DNA from: Bacillus sp. 1NLA3E
GTDB lineage: Bacteria; Bacillota; Bacilli; Bacillales; Cytobacillaceae
Assembly (NCBI RefSeq): GCF_000242895.2
Contig: NC_021171.1
Location: 4,374,001-4,438,000 of the forward strand
Reading direction: 5' to 3'
DNA length: 64,000 bases
Made by a program: the position numbers and the translations under genes. Under the pieces are notes generated by a model. That model was not told the origin of the DNA and searched no databases. It saw only the letters and a list, made by a program, of their open reading frames with translations. The number at the start of each line of letters is the position of its first letter. The stretch's first letter is position 1. Shown here piece after piece: positions 8,350-16,404 of the stretch.

Positions 8350-8697
8350 ATGCAAACTTATATACTTATTGCATTTTTTCTTTTGATATTAATCTTATCC
8401 ATCGTAGCATTTCGGTACTCGCAGAAATTAATTGTCCGTTTAGCACCACCGCTTATAACCTTACTTGTGTTGTTTTTGGGCTTGATGATTTCTATTTATT
8501 TTAATAGTGAATTCATTTTCGCCTATTTATTCCTTAATTTATTGCCTAATTTACTTGGGCTCATTGTTGCCAGTATTGTATTGCATATTGTTCTTCGTTT
8601 GTTCAAACAGCGAAAAATTGATAAGACTGGCGTCATTGGGGTTGCTGTTATATTAGTGATTTTTGTTGTGTGGAATTACTTACAAAGATTTATTTGA
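8350..8697 (+). CDS. small integral membrane protein of unknown function
   Basis: The 115-residue product consists of four hydrophobic segments, near residues 2-22, 33-52, 58-80 and 92-110. A basic stretch, FKQRKIDK, precedes the last one. I do not recognise the family. ATG at 8350 is chosen because TTGGAGG ends eight bases before it; an apparent TTG at 8335 lies inside that site. A TATAAT hexamer at 8302-8307 is a plausible -10 element. It is probably a single-gene transcript. Confidence 0.75.
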   Translation: MQTYILIAFFLLILILSIVAFRYSQKLIVRLAPPLITLLVLFLGLMISIYFNSEFIFAYLFLNLLPNLLGLIVASIVLHIVLRLFKQRKIDKTGVIGVAVILVIFVVWNYLQRFI

Positions 8698-8802
8698 TGT
8701 TTATTTTTCCAAAAGCCAGCCACCTGTACGCAAAAAGAATCTTCTATTTCTGCCACATGAAACGAATTCATCTTACCCATACTATGTGAGGGGTGAATTT
8801 AA

Positions 8803-9717
8803 TTGAATTTCATGTGGTTTTTTGCGTTTATTTTTCTAAGTCAAACGACCGAGGTACCAGCAGATAATTTATCAATCAACCTGAATGGTGATAACATTGC
8901 TGTGGTGAACCGTTCCGATTTTATGATGCCTATTCAAATGCTTCCTTTTTTTAATAAAAACAGCTTGTTACAGCTCGAGGAAAAAGTGGCTCAGCAAATT
9001 AAGAAAGAACCAGTCAATGCAGGTCTGGACCAAAGCGGAAATATTTATGCCGAAAAAACTGGTGCTGTGCTAAACCGAAGCAAATTTACGGAGCAGTTCT
9101 ACAAGTACTTCTACAGCACTGGGCCCGCAACAATCGAAGTCCCTGTTCGCGCAATATACCCGCGAATTGATAGCGAACTGATTTCTGATATTAGGACTGA
9201 GATGCTTGGACATTATGTGACTTATTATAATTCTAGAAATGAAGAACGTTCCCATAATATTTATCTAGCGACTGCTAAGATTAATAATACCGTGATTTTT
9301 CCTGGGGAGAAGTTTTCTTTTAATCGGATTGTCGGAAAAAGGACGAAAGCGAAAGGATATTTACCGGCACCGGTGATTGTTAAAGGCGAGCTTTCAGAGG
9401 GAATCGGGGGCGGGATTTGTCAGGTGTCCTCGACATTGTATAATGCTGTGGATCAGTCGGGATTAGAGATTGTGGAGCGTTATTCCCACAGCAAGAAGGT
9501 CCCTTATGTTCCTGACGGCCGGGATGCAACGGTCAGTTGGTACGGTCCCGATTTCACCTTTAAAAACAAGTATAATCAGCCTGTGCTCATTCGGGCTCAG
9601 TCCGGTAATGGCAGAATGATTGTGATGATATTTTCCTCTGATGGTATCAATTATAATCCACGGAAAGTACCGCGTATGTCAGGAAAATTGCCTAAAGAAA
9701 TACCTGCGCCCCTATAA
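8803..9717 (+). CDS. VanW-family exported protein
   Basis: The 304-residue protein starts with a short hydrophobic segment (residues 3-15) that could be a signal or anchor. It has a variable region to about residue 140 and then the VanW domain with NIYLATAKINNTVIFPGE, FSFNRIVG and GGGICQVSSTLYNAV. The GICQ.S.TLYNA signature is diagnostic. VanW proteins occur in glycopeptide-resistance clusters and, as here, as chromosomal Bacillus proteins with no van genes around them; their biochemical role is unknown. The TTG start follows GAGGGG. A terminator overlaps the last codons. Confidence 0.88.
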   Translation: MNFMWFFAFIFLSQTTEVPADNLSINLNGDNIAVVNRSDFMMPIQMLPFFNKNSLLQLEEKVAQQIKKEPVNAGLDQSGNIYAEKTGAVLNRSKFTEQFYKYFYSTGPATIEVPVRAIYPRIDSELISDIRTEMLGHYVTYYNSRNEERSHNIYLATAKINNTVIFPGEKFSFNRIVGKRTKAKGYLPAPVIVKGELSEGIGGGICQVSSTLYNAVDQSGLEIVERYSHSKKVPYVPDGRDATVSWYGPDFTFKNKYNQPVLIRAQSGNGRMIVMIFSSDGINYNPRKVPRMSGKLPKEIPAPL

Positions 9718-9739
9718 GGAAGGGACGCAGGTATTTTGG
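9698..9739 (+). terminator. terminator of the VanW gene
   Basis: AATACCTGCG pairs with CGCAGGTATT, followed by TTGGTTTT. The left arm lies inside the last codons of the gene. Confidence 0.8.
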
Positions 9740-9765
9740 TTTTGATTATTTTATTTTGACTTCTC

Positions 9766-9839
9766 ACAGCATTTTAACACTTTAAAGCACCGGGGGTCAG
9801 GCGCCACTCAGCGCTTTAACGCAATAAAGCGTCTGCTGT
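9766..9839 (+). repeat. GGGGGTCAGGCACC hairpin repeat, copy 3
   Basis: The core CGGGGGTCAGGCGCCAC lies at 9791-9807. ACAGCA (9766-9771) pairs with TGCTGT (9834-9839), closing an imperfect 74-bp hairpin with AAGCGCTTTAACGC-like inner arms. Confidence 0.8.
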
Positions 9840-9906
9840 TTTATTGTTCTTTTTAGTTCTTCGGCTCAGAGTGAGGTAACCCTGGACTTTGTCTAATTCA
9901 TTTAAT

Positions 9907-9957
9907 AAAAAAAGAGACCAGACTTCCTTTTGGATTAATTCTCCCGAAAGTCTGGCA
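9907..9957 (-). terminator. terminator of the DUF5667 gene
   Basis: On the minus strand GCCAGACTTTC pairs with GGAAGTCTGG and is followed by TCTCTTTTTTT. Confidence 0.85.
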
Positions 9958-9970
9958 CTTTTATTGATTT

Positions 9971-11200
9971 TTATTTTCCGTTATTTTCTTTTGATTGTTG
10001 TTGTTTTCCATGATCTATTGCAGTTTCTAGAGCTTGTTTTGCTTGTGTTTTTGCTGCCTCAGCGGTTTGCTTGGCCTGCATTTTTGCAGTTTCTTCTATC
10101 TGTTTTGCTTGAACTTTTGCTGCCTCAGCAGTTTGTTTGGCGACTTCCGCTGTTTGTTTTGCTTTTTCGGCAACTTGGTCAGGTTTCTGGCTTGTTTTCT
10201 TAACATCAGCATTTGGTTTACTTGTATTTTCTGTTGAAGTGGCTAATGGAGACGCTGTTTCTTCTTCAATTGCAGCGGCTGGTAAGGCTTCTGTTGACAC
10301 CGCACCATCCGCAGCCAACTCATCTGTGTCTATTTTTTCAACTTCAGTTTGATTATCGTCTTCTACTGCCGAATCTTGATTAAGTTTCGTTGCAAGTTTA
10401 TCTTTTTTAGCATTAAGCTGTTTTAACTTTTTCGTATATTTTTCTGTTGCTTTCGTGTTTCCCTCGGCTTTCGCTGTTTCGATTGCTTGCTCTAGATAAT
10501 CTATCTTTTTAGAGAGGGCTTGAGCCTTAACTTGAGTCATAGTAATGTTAAGTTCTTGCATCACTCCGCCGATTTCTGTTTCTCCACTGTTTAAAAGGGC
10601 GACTATTTCTTCAACCGTCTTCCCGCTAATCTCAGAAAGGGCGATCACCTTTGCAATTTCTCCGTATCCAAGGTCCTCACTACGTAATGCTTTAACAACA
10701 TCTGTATCAAGTCCCTGTACTACGTTGGCAACTAGAAAAGCTTCGTCCTGTTGTTCCTTGACCTCAACTTTTTGGTCTTCACTTAGTTGATTGGCCAGAT
10801 CTTCATCAATTTCTGCAGCGTCTGCTAATTGCTCCCCAAGCTCTTGTTTTGTTTGGTCCTCAACCTCTTCATTAGCTACGACATCAGAAACCGCGTCCTG
10901 AGCCTCTGCAAGGACCTCAGTATAATCAGATATGGTCTCCGTAACTAATTCCGGTTGTTCTTCTACCGTCATTGCCTCCGCTTCAGCAAGTCGTTCATCA
11001 GCTTGCTCTAGCAAAAGGTCGGCTTCCTTTACAGCGTCAGTAGTAACTGCTAATTCTACCTCTTCATAAAGCTTGTCCACTGGATAAAGAAATTCGTCAG
11101 GCGTTATTCCAGCAGTGTCTGTCACCTCGGAATTTGCGCTCACTGAAGTTCCCATTGCAAACAAAAGAGTAAGCGCTGTTAAGCAAATTCTTCTTTTCAT
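9971..11200 (-). CDS. exported DUF5667-domain protein with Ala/Lys-rich coiled coil
   Basis: The 409-residue protein has a clear signal peptide (MKRR then a hydrophobic core, cleavage near ANS at residue 23). A DUF5667 domain follows, opening with ITPDEFLYPVDKLYEEVELAV and continuing as a long acidic helical region to about residue 200. A second helical part runs to about 290, a linker is rich in Glu, Ala and Thr, and the tail repeats AKQTAEAAK-type heptads. The tail should be a coiled coil exposed outside the membrane. No sortase motif is seen. AGGAGG precedes the ATG. Transcription passes a cyclic-di-GMP-I riboswitch and terminator, which suggests a role in surface adhesion, biofilm or the motility-to-sessility switch; that role is inference. 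Confidence 0.88.
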   Translation of the reverse strand: MKRRICLTALTLLFAMGTSVSANSEVTDTAGITPDEFLYPVDKLYEEVELAVTTDAVKEADLLLEQADERLAEAEAMTVEEQPELVTETISDYTEVLAEAQDAVSDVVANEEVEDQTKQELGEQLADAAEIDEDLANQLSEDQKVEVKEQQDEAFLVANVVQGLDTDVVKALRSEDLGYGEIAKVIALSEISGKTVEEIVALLNSGETEIGGVMQELNITMTQVKAQALSKKIDYLEQAIETAKAEGNTKATEKYTKKLKQLNAKKDKLATKLNQDSAVEDDNQTEVEKIDTDELAADGAVSTEALPAAAIEEETASPLATSTENTSKPNADVKKTSQKPDQVAEKAKQTAEVAKQTAEAAKVQAKQIEETAKMQAKQTAEAAKTQAKQALETAIDHGKQQQSKENNGK

Positions 11201-11252
11201 CGTTTTTTCCTCCTACAAGTAATTTATAACGATTAAAGCCCTTAGGAGATAA

Positions 11253-11295
11253 TAAAAAAACTACTCCGAAGAATAGTAAGCAGCTTACTCTTCGG
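11253..11295 (-). terminator. riboswitch expression-platform terminator
   Basis: On the minus strand CCGAAGAGTAAG pairs with CTTACTATTCTTCGG and a run of seven T follows. The left arm begins within the last bases of the aptamer, so ligand binding and terminator formation can be coupled. Confidence 0.85.
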
Positions 11296-11380
11296 CAACT
11301 GGCTGGCATCATCAATGAATACGATCTTAGCCCCTATAGCTTTGCGTCCCTGAATTTCCCCAGGTTTGCCCTTTCGGATT
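11290..11380 (-). ncRNA. cyclic-di-GMP-I (GEMM-I) riboswitch
   Basis: Read on the minus strand the segment contains the conserved GEMM-I blocks in order: AAGGGCAAACC, GGGACGCAAAGC, GGGGCTAAG and GCCAGCCAGTTGCCG. These are the P1b/P2 junction with its tetraloop-receptor elements and the ligand-binding core. It ends where the terminator hairpin begins, about 90 bp upstream of the DUF5667 start codon. Whether c-di-GMP turns expression on or off cannot be told by eye. Confidence 0.9.
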
Positions 11381-11489
11381 TTAATAGTCATTTTAATTAT
11401 AAGATTACTAGAAATAAATGGGAAGATAATTTCCTAATATAATAAAAATCAAATAGAGGTGCCCACCGCTCACTCCTTCTCTTTAATGC

Positions 11490-11548
11490 TTTACTTTTAA
11501 CGGTGGTCAGGCACCGAATGACGACTTAAAGCTGTACCGAGCCACCGA
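11490..11548 (+). repeat. GGGGGTCAGGCACC hairpin repeat, copy 4 (diverged)
   Basis: The core is reduced to CGGTGGTCAGGCACCG at 11501-11516. CTTTACTTTTAA lies to the left and CTTAAAGC to the right, retaining a weak inverted arrangement. Confidence 0.5.
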
Positions 11549-11661
11549 TTCTTGCAAATTTCCCGGTATTTCTTCACAATATTAGTAGATGATATTAGTA
11601 CTGTTTTTGATCGCTTATTTAATCCGATTTGCTTTTTTGCAAAAAATGAGGAGGCTCCGTT

Positions 11662-12270
11662 ATGCATACTCCCTCTGATAACAATTCCGGAAAGTCAATC
11701 AAGAAGGACCCTAATTTAACAAGAAAGCGTCTATTTCGTTTTATTGGTTTATTAGGATTATTATTACTTTTATATATCTTCTCAGACAAAATTATCAATC
11801 TTTATAACCGCTATTTTGTCAACGAGGACAAGCTGTTGGTCACATATTTGGATAAAACAGACCTTTACAATGACGATAGTGATGCAATCGTTAAAAACGT
11901 TAAACTTAAATTATTTCGTTTATCTGCTGAGGAATATTCGGTGGAGATCAAAAATACTCAAGACCAGCTTCAGGAACTGACAAAGACAACCAAGAATCTT
12001 AAAACACCGAAAGGCTTTAGCAACCATAAAAAATCCTTCATGGCGGTAATGAAGGAACGAATGTTGGTATTATCTTATTTAGATAAGGCTAGGAAGGACA
12101 ATAGTTTTGATGAGCTAAACGCCCACTTTGATGAATTGGCCCACAAACAGGAACTGGAGCGATCCAGCCTCAAAAAAGCCTTCGATGATGCTGGCATTGA
12201 ATATAAAGAGCTTGGAGATGGCTCGTTTCGGTATTGGTACAAGAGCCATTCCGCAAAACCGATTCGCTAA
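11662..12270 (+). CDS. membrane-anchored protein of unknown function
   Basis: The 202-residue product has a polar N terminus of about 25 residues. One transmembrane segment (about residues 26-46, FRFIGLLGLLLLLYIFSDKI) is followed by an outward-facing, mostly helical, charged domain. Two stretches (residues 90-120 and 150-180) look like coiled-coil helices. I do not recognise a family. ATGAGGAGG lies 7-10 bases before the ATG. A strong terminator follows directly, so it is monocistronic. Confidence 0.8.
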   Translation: MHTPSDNNSGKSIKKDPNLTRKRLFRFIGLLGLLLLLYIFSDKIINLYNRYFVNEDKLLVTYLDKTDLYNDDSDAIVKNVKLKLFRLSAEEYSVEIKNTQDQLQELTKTTKNLKTPKGFSNHKKSFMAVMKERMLVLSYLDKARKDNSFDELNAHFDELAHKQELERSSLKKAFDDAGIEYKELGDGSFRYWYKSHSAKPIR

Positions 12271-12284
12271 AACAGAAACAACGC

Positions 12285-12316
12285 AAAAAATCCCCTTCAC
12301 ATGTAAGGGGATTTTT
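12285..12316 (+). terminator. terminator
   Basis: AAAAAATCCCCTT pairs with AAGGGGATTTTT, an almost perfect hairpin with A and T flanks that could work in both directions. Confidence 0.88.
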
Positions 12317-12354
12317 CGCGTATAAAAGTGCCAGGGGGGCTTTGGCACTCTCTA

Positions 12355-12418
12355 CTGCTTTAACTCTTCACAGCGCCGGGGGTCAGGCACCACTTAGTGG
12401 TTTAGCGCGTTAAAGCAG
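12355..12418 (+). repeat. GGGGGTCAGGCACC hairpin repeat, copy 5
   Basis: CTGCTTTAAC (12355-12364) pairs perfectly with GTTAAAGCAG (12409-12418) around the core GCCGGGGGTCAGGCACCAC. The right arm is read as the last codons of the neighbouring minus-strand gene. Confidence 0.88.
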
Positions 12419-12764
12419 CCGCGGCAGTCCCGGTTTTGTAGTGTTGATATACTCCGGTGTTGATGGAGATTTTCACTAGTTGGTTGATGTCGGTTTTCCA
12501 GGAGTGGTCTAGGTTTGTTGGATCGACGGTTGCGACTCCATATTTTAGTTTGATCCACTTCTGGGTATCTTCGTCTTGGAAGTAGCCGGAAATTGTTGTT
12601 GATAATGGATGAAAGGCTTTTTTACTTGAGTGAATCCTGCCATGGTAAATATGGCTTTCACCGTATTGGTCATGAATCCAGTCGTCTTCAATATTCAACA
12701 ACCACAGCTTCCCACTACCAACCTTCCCGACTAATTTAGCCTTTTTCTCAAAGGTATATTTCAT
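12402..12764 (-). CDS. small protein of unknown function
   Basis: The 120-residue product is soluble and rich in aromatic residues and glycine, with a predicted beta-rich pattern (LVGKVGSGKLWLLNIEDDWI, YHGRIHSSKKAFHPLSTTISGYF). I do not recognise a domain. The final residues, AAAALTR, and the stop codon lie inside a hairpin repeat, so the original C terminus was probably different. The frame is preceded by a modest AAGGGGAT site. The gene is alone, between a repeat and the end of the fumarate reductase operon. Confidence 0.65.
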   Translation of the reverse strand: MKYTFEKKAKLVGKVGSGKLWLLNIEDDWIHDQYGESHIYHGRIHSSKKAFHPLSTTISGYFQDEDTQKWIKLKYGVATVDPTNLDHSWKTDINQLVKISINTGVYQHYKTGTAAAALTR

Positions 12765-12829
12765 TTAAAATATCCCCTTACTTCAAAATCTTATGACGCT
12801 TGGTACCATAGCAAAACTCACTTAACTTA

Positions 12830-13714
12830 TTAAACAGTCATTAACGATCCTTTTAATGCCGGAATCGCATCTACGACGTGTCTTTGGATCGCCAGCTCTT
12901 CAGGTGAGAAACCTAGGGCAAGACCGATCAACTGCGGTAAGTGCAGGATTGGCATCGTAATATCTTCGCTAAATCCTTTTTGTGCGTCAGGCTGATATGC
13001 ATCAAGCTGCATTTGACAAAGCGGACATGGAGTGACGATGCAATCTGCACCTGCATATTTTGGTGACAGACAGTTTTTGCCTGTTAAATCCATTACTTCT
13101 TTTTCAGCTGGAAAAACAGCATGGAAACCACAGCAAGCTAATCTTTGATCAAAGTCAACACTCTCTGCCCCAAGCACCTCGGCAACCATTTCCATCGATT
13201 GCGGATTCATATGGTTTTCAAAGCCCATGATATCGGGTGGCATGGTAATATGACAGCCATAGAAATTAGCTACTTTTAAACCAGTTAATGGTCTTTTTAC
13301 TTTTTTGCGTAGATTTTCCAAACCATAATCTTCAATTAATGCCCAAAGGAAATGCGTTACTTCAGTTGTACCCTTGTACTGAAGTCCCGCTCTGCTTAGG
13401 CCTTCATTTACTTTAGTGCGAAGCTTTTCATTTTTATCCATTTTTAACTTAGCTGTTCTTAGCATTAATGTACATGTATTACAAACAGTCAATAATTTTA
13501 ACGTGCCTAGCTCTTCTGCCAAAGCAATGTTTCTAGCGTTAATAGACGTGGCTAAGAAATTATCGACATCTTGAATGTGGCTTGCCCCACAGCAAGTCCA
13601 ACCATTTAATTCTATTAATTCAATCCCTAATGCAGATGCTACTTTTTTAGTAGAAATCATAAGCTCTTCTGCTGCTGATTCCAATGTACATCCTGGGAAA
13701 AAGGCGTATTTCAT
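12830..13714 (-). CDS. CCG-domain subunit (SdhE/HdrB-like) of fumarate reductase
   Basis: The 294-residue protein contains two cysteine-rich CCG domains. The first has FFPGCTLES, GWTCCGA and CNTC; the second has NFYGCH, RLACCGFH and CPLC. This is the fold of heterodisulfide reductase subunit B and of the E subunit of archaeal and epsilonproteobacterial succinate:quinone or methylmenaquinol:fumarate reductases, which binds unusual iron-sulfur clusters. It has no clear transmembrane helix. Its start overlaps the stop of the iron-sulfur subunit by one base (TAATG), so the three subunits are translationally coupled. In this complex it would take the place of the heme-bearing membrane anchor and pass electrons from an unknown donor. 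Confidence 0.88.
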   Translation of the reverse strand: MKYAFFPGCTLESAAEELMISTKKVASALGIELIELNGWTCCGASHIQDVDNFLATSINARNIALAEELGTLKLLTVCNTCTLMLRTAKLKMDKNEKLRTKVNEGLSRAGLQYKGTTEVTHFLWALIEDYGLENLRKKVKRPLTGLKVANFYGCHITMPPDIMGFENHMNPQSMEMVAEVLGAESVDFDQRLACCGFHAVFPAEKEVMDLTGKNCLSPKYAGADCIVTPCPLCQMQLDAYQPDAQKGFSEDITMPILHLPQLIGLALGFSPEELAIQRHVVDAIPALKGSLMTV

Positions 13715-14670
13715 TAGTCGTTTACCTCCTGTGCAAACTTATAAATCTCTCTAATTCCTTTAATACCTTCGACAGCCTTTGGCATATGAAGCGGGTTGAT
13801 TTTACCCTTTTTAATCATTCTCAAGGCAAACGGAACACGGGCCTTCACGGTATTGAGGACACCTTCTGTTTTAATTGGTAGCATGACTTCATTTAGGCGA
13901 CCTTTGCTCTTTACATCATCATGGAAAGCAAAAGCGTGTCGTGCTCCTAAGTTTTTCACTTCACCCATTTTGATAGATTCTGAGCGTAAGTAAGCAATCT
14001 GTTCTGTTAATGGAATACCCTTTGGACATTTTGTCACACACTGCATACAGTGGAGGCATTTCCATAATTCATTTTCATAAACTGGACGAATATGCTCTTG
14101 TGGTGAACCGTCCCGTGAATCAACAGCAAAGCGGTAAGCACGATTTAGGATAAACGGATCCAAATATGTTCCATCATTTATTGCAAGCTGGTTACATTCT
14201 GATGCACAAACACCGCACAAAATACAATCGGTTGGGGAGGAAATATCATGGTAATCGTCCTCAGCCTGAATAAAGCCATCCTCTTTACTGCCCTCATCTG
14301 AAGGGATCAACCACGGCTTAACCTGCTCCATTTTTTCCATCTTAGGTTCCCAAGCAATTGCCAAATCCTTGATCACGTCAAAATTTTTCAAAGGTTCAAA
14401 GGTTAAGTAATTAGTAGAAAATGTTTCTAAAACCTCATCCAATGAAGTTTTACATGATAGAAACGCATGGTCATTTACTCTAACGGCACAGCTTCCGCAA
14501 ATGGCATGGCGACAGGCGGAGGTGAACGTTAATGTCGGGTCTAGCTGCTCGCGAATCGAAGTTAAGGCCCAAAGAATGGTTTTCCCTTTTTCATACGGAA
14601 GTTCATAATTGTCATACCATTCGCGCTCGCCGTCAAATCTCTTAATTTTAAAATAAATTGTCGTAAACAT
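13714..14670 (-). CDS. fumarate reductase/succinate dehydrogenase iron-sulfur subunit (ABE type)
   Basis: The 318-residue electron-transfer subunit has an N-terminal ferredoxin domain with the 2Fe-2S ligands in CRHAICGSC and a later SCKTS. Its C-terminal half has two cluster motifs, CILCGVCASEC and CLHCMQCVTKCPKG. It is about 65 residues longer than classical SdhB, with an extension after the last cluster, as in thiol- or methylmenaquinol-type enzymes. It overlaps the flavoprotein gene upstream and the CCG subunit downstream by one base each. It relays electrons between the CCG subunit and FAD. The catalytic direction in vivo is inferred from context (fumarase and transporter in the same operon). 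Confidence 0.9.
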   Translation of the reverse strand: MFTTIYFKIKRFDGEREWYDNYELPYEKGKTILWALTSIREQLDPTLTFTSACRHAICGSCAVRVNDHAFLSCKTSLDEVLETFSTNYLTFEPLKNFDVIKDLAIAWEPKMEKMEQVKPWLIPSDEGSKEDGFIQAEDDYHDISSPTDCILCGVCASECNQLAINDGTYLDPFILNRAYRFAVDSRDGSPQEHIRPVYENELWKCLHCMQCVTKCPKGIPLTEQIAYLRSESIKMGEVKNLGARHAFAFHDDVKSKGRLNEVMLPIKTEGVLNTVKARVPFALRMIKKGKINPLHMPKAVEGIKGIREIYKFAQEVND

Positions 14671-16379
14671 TAGTACTTCCGCTCCTCCGGTTGATATTTC
14701 GTGATTTTTACCGGGATGTAATCTAACCGATAGTTATTCCCTTCCTTATGGATCAACGTGTGTTTAAGGAAGTCACCATCATTACGTACAGGGTAATCCG
14801 ATCTAGAATGAGAGCCCCTGCTTTCTTTTCGGTTGATTGCTCCCATGGTCACTGCCTTTGCGAGCTTTAATAGATTTCCAATTTCAACATAGTTGAGGAA
14901 AGCCATATTGTATTTTAACGAAGGATCTCCACAAAAAGCCTCTTTATATTCTTCTAAAAGCTGCTCTACTGTTTTAGATGCTTCGACCATTTCTTCTTCA
15001 GTCCGGAAAATCCCAACATTGTACCACATTGTTTCCGCTAATCGATCACGGATACTAAACATGTTGATTCCAGTCTTTTTACTGCGAATCTTTTCAAATT
15101 CGTTTTCCCATTTTTGCGTTTCGGCCTCAAGTTTTTTCGTTCCTGCGAAAGAACGTCTCTTAGCCGTTTCTTTTGCACCAAGTCCGGCATACTTACCGAA
15201 CAGAACAACATCGGCAACTGAGTTTCCACCAAGACGGTTCGCACCGTGAATCGATACGCTTGAGCATTCGCCGGCAGCGTGAACACCTTCGATTGGTGTA
15301 CTGCAAGTTTTATAGTCACTTACATGGATGCCGCCCATCATATAATGACAGCTTGGACGAATCGGTACTGGTTCTTTAATTAAATCAACGCCTTCAAAAT
15401 CCATTGCCAATTCCCGTACTTGCGGCAGGCGTTCCATGATTTTTTCCTCACCTAAATGGCGCAGGTCCATTAGCACGTAAGAACTCATTCCTTCACCAAA
15501 GCCGCGGCCTTCTTTAATTTCTGTTTCGATTGAGCGTGAAACAAGGTCACGAGGTCCTAACTCCATTTTTTCAGGAGCATAACGGGCCATAAACCGTTCT
15601 CCGTCCTTATTCAATAAATAACCGCCCTCGCCCCGGCATGCTTCTGATAAAAGCACCCCAGTTGACGCTAAACCAGTTGGATGAAATTGGACAAACTCTG
15701 GATCCTTTAATGGAATTCCTGCTTCGAAGCAAGCCGCCGTTCCATCACCAGTCATGTTGATCGCATTGGTGGTTCTGCTCCAATAAATACGACCAAACCC
15801 GCCTGTTGCGATCACAACTGCTTTAGCTTGAATTGGCTGAATTTCTCCAGTTCGCATTTCCATCGCTACGATTCCTTCGAACTTGCCATCTTCGACCGCA
15901 ACCGATAACAGATGCCAGTCATCAAGAAACTCGACTTTGTTCTTTAAGCACTGTTCATACAAGGCATGAAGAATAACGTGACCCGTTTTATCAGCTGAAT
16001 AACATGTTCTCGGACTTGATGCACCACCAAATGGTCTTTGAGCAACACGGCCATTTTCATCACGTGAAAAAGGCACACCATAATAATCTAATTCGGAAAT
16101 AACCTTTGGCATATTTTCTGTGAAAAATTCAACTGCATCCTGATCCGCTAAGAAGTCGCTTCCTTTAACTGTATCGCGAAAGTGTTTGTCAACTGAATCA
16201 GTTGCATCGCGATAACCCATCGCTGCATTAATTCCGCCTTGGGCTGCGCCCGTATGTGAACGTGTTGGGAAAATTTTTGAAATACACGCTACACGCAAAC
16301 TTTTATCTTCACTTGCTGATAGTGCCGCCATCATTCCAGCACCGCCAGCTCCTACTACTACAACATCATACTTTAGCAT
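14670..16379 (-). CDS. fumarate reductase/succinate dehydrogenase flavoprotein (ABE type)
   Basis: This catalytic subunit interconverts fumarate and succinate on FAD. The 569 residues begin with the dinucleotide-binding VVVGAGGAGMMAAL, followed by RSHTGAAQGGINAAMG, whose histidine is the usual covalent FAD site. Active-site blocks are FVQFHPTG, ACRGEGG, SCHYMMGGIHV and HGANRLGGNSV. There is no Tat or Sec signal, so it faces the cytoplasm. It is clearly different from the second flavoprotein at 34278-36041, which belongs to a classical SdhCAB set. It follows the fumarase genes by 25 bp in the same operon, which fits malate to fumarate to succinate. Confidence 0.92.
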   Translation of the reverse strand: MLKYDVVVVGAGGAGMMAALSASEDKSLRVACISKIFPTRSHTGAAQGGINAAMGYRDATDSVDKHFRDTVKGSDFLADQDAVEFFTENMPKVISELDYYGVPFSRDENGRVAQRPFGGASSPRTCYSADKTGHVILHALYEQCLKNKVEFLDDWHLLSVAVEDGKFEGIVAMEMRTGEIQPIQAKAVVIATGGFGRIYWSRTTNAINMTGDGTAACFEAGIPLKDPEFVQFHPTGLASTGVLLSEACRGEGGYLLNKDGERFMARYAPEKMELGPRDLVSRSIETEIKEGRGFGEGMSSYVLMDLRHLGEEKIMERLPQVRELAMDFEGVDLIKEPVPIRPSCHYMMGGIHVSDYKTCSTPIEGVHAAGECSSVSIHGANRLGGNSVADVVLFGKYAGLGAKETAKRRSFAGTKKLEAETQKWENEFEKIRSKKTGINMFSIRDRLAETMWYNVGIFRTEEEMVEASKTVEQLLEEYKEAFCGDPSLKYNMAFLNYVEIGNLLKLAKAVTMGAINRKESRGSHSRSDYPVRNDGDFLKHTLIHKEGNNYRLDYIPVKITKYQPEERKY

Positions 16380-16404
16380 GACAATTTTCCACCTCGATTT
16401 CTTG

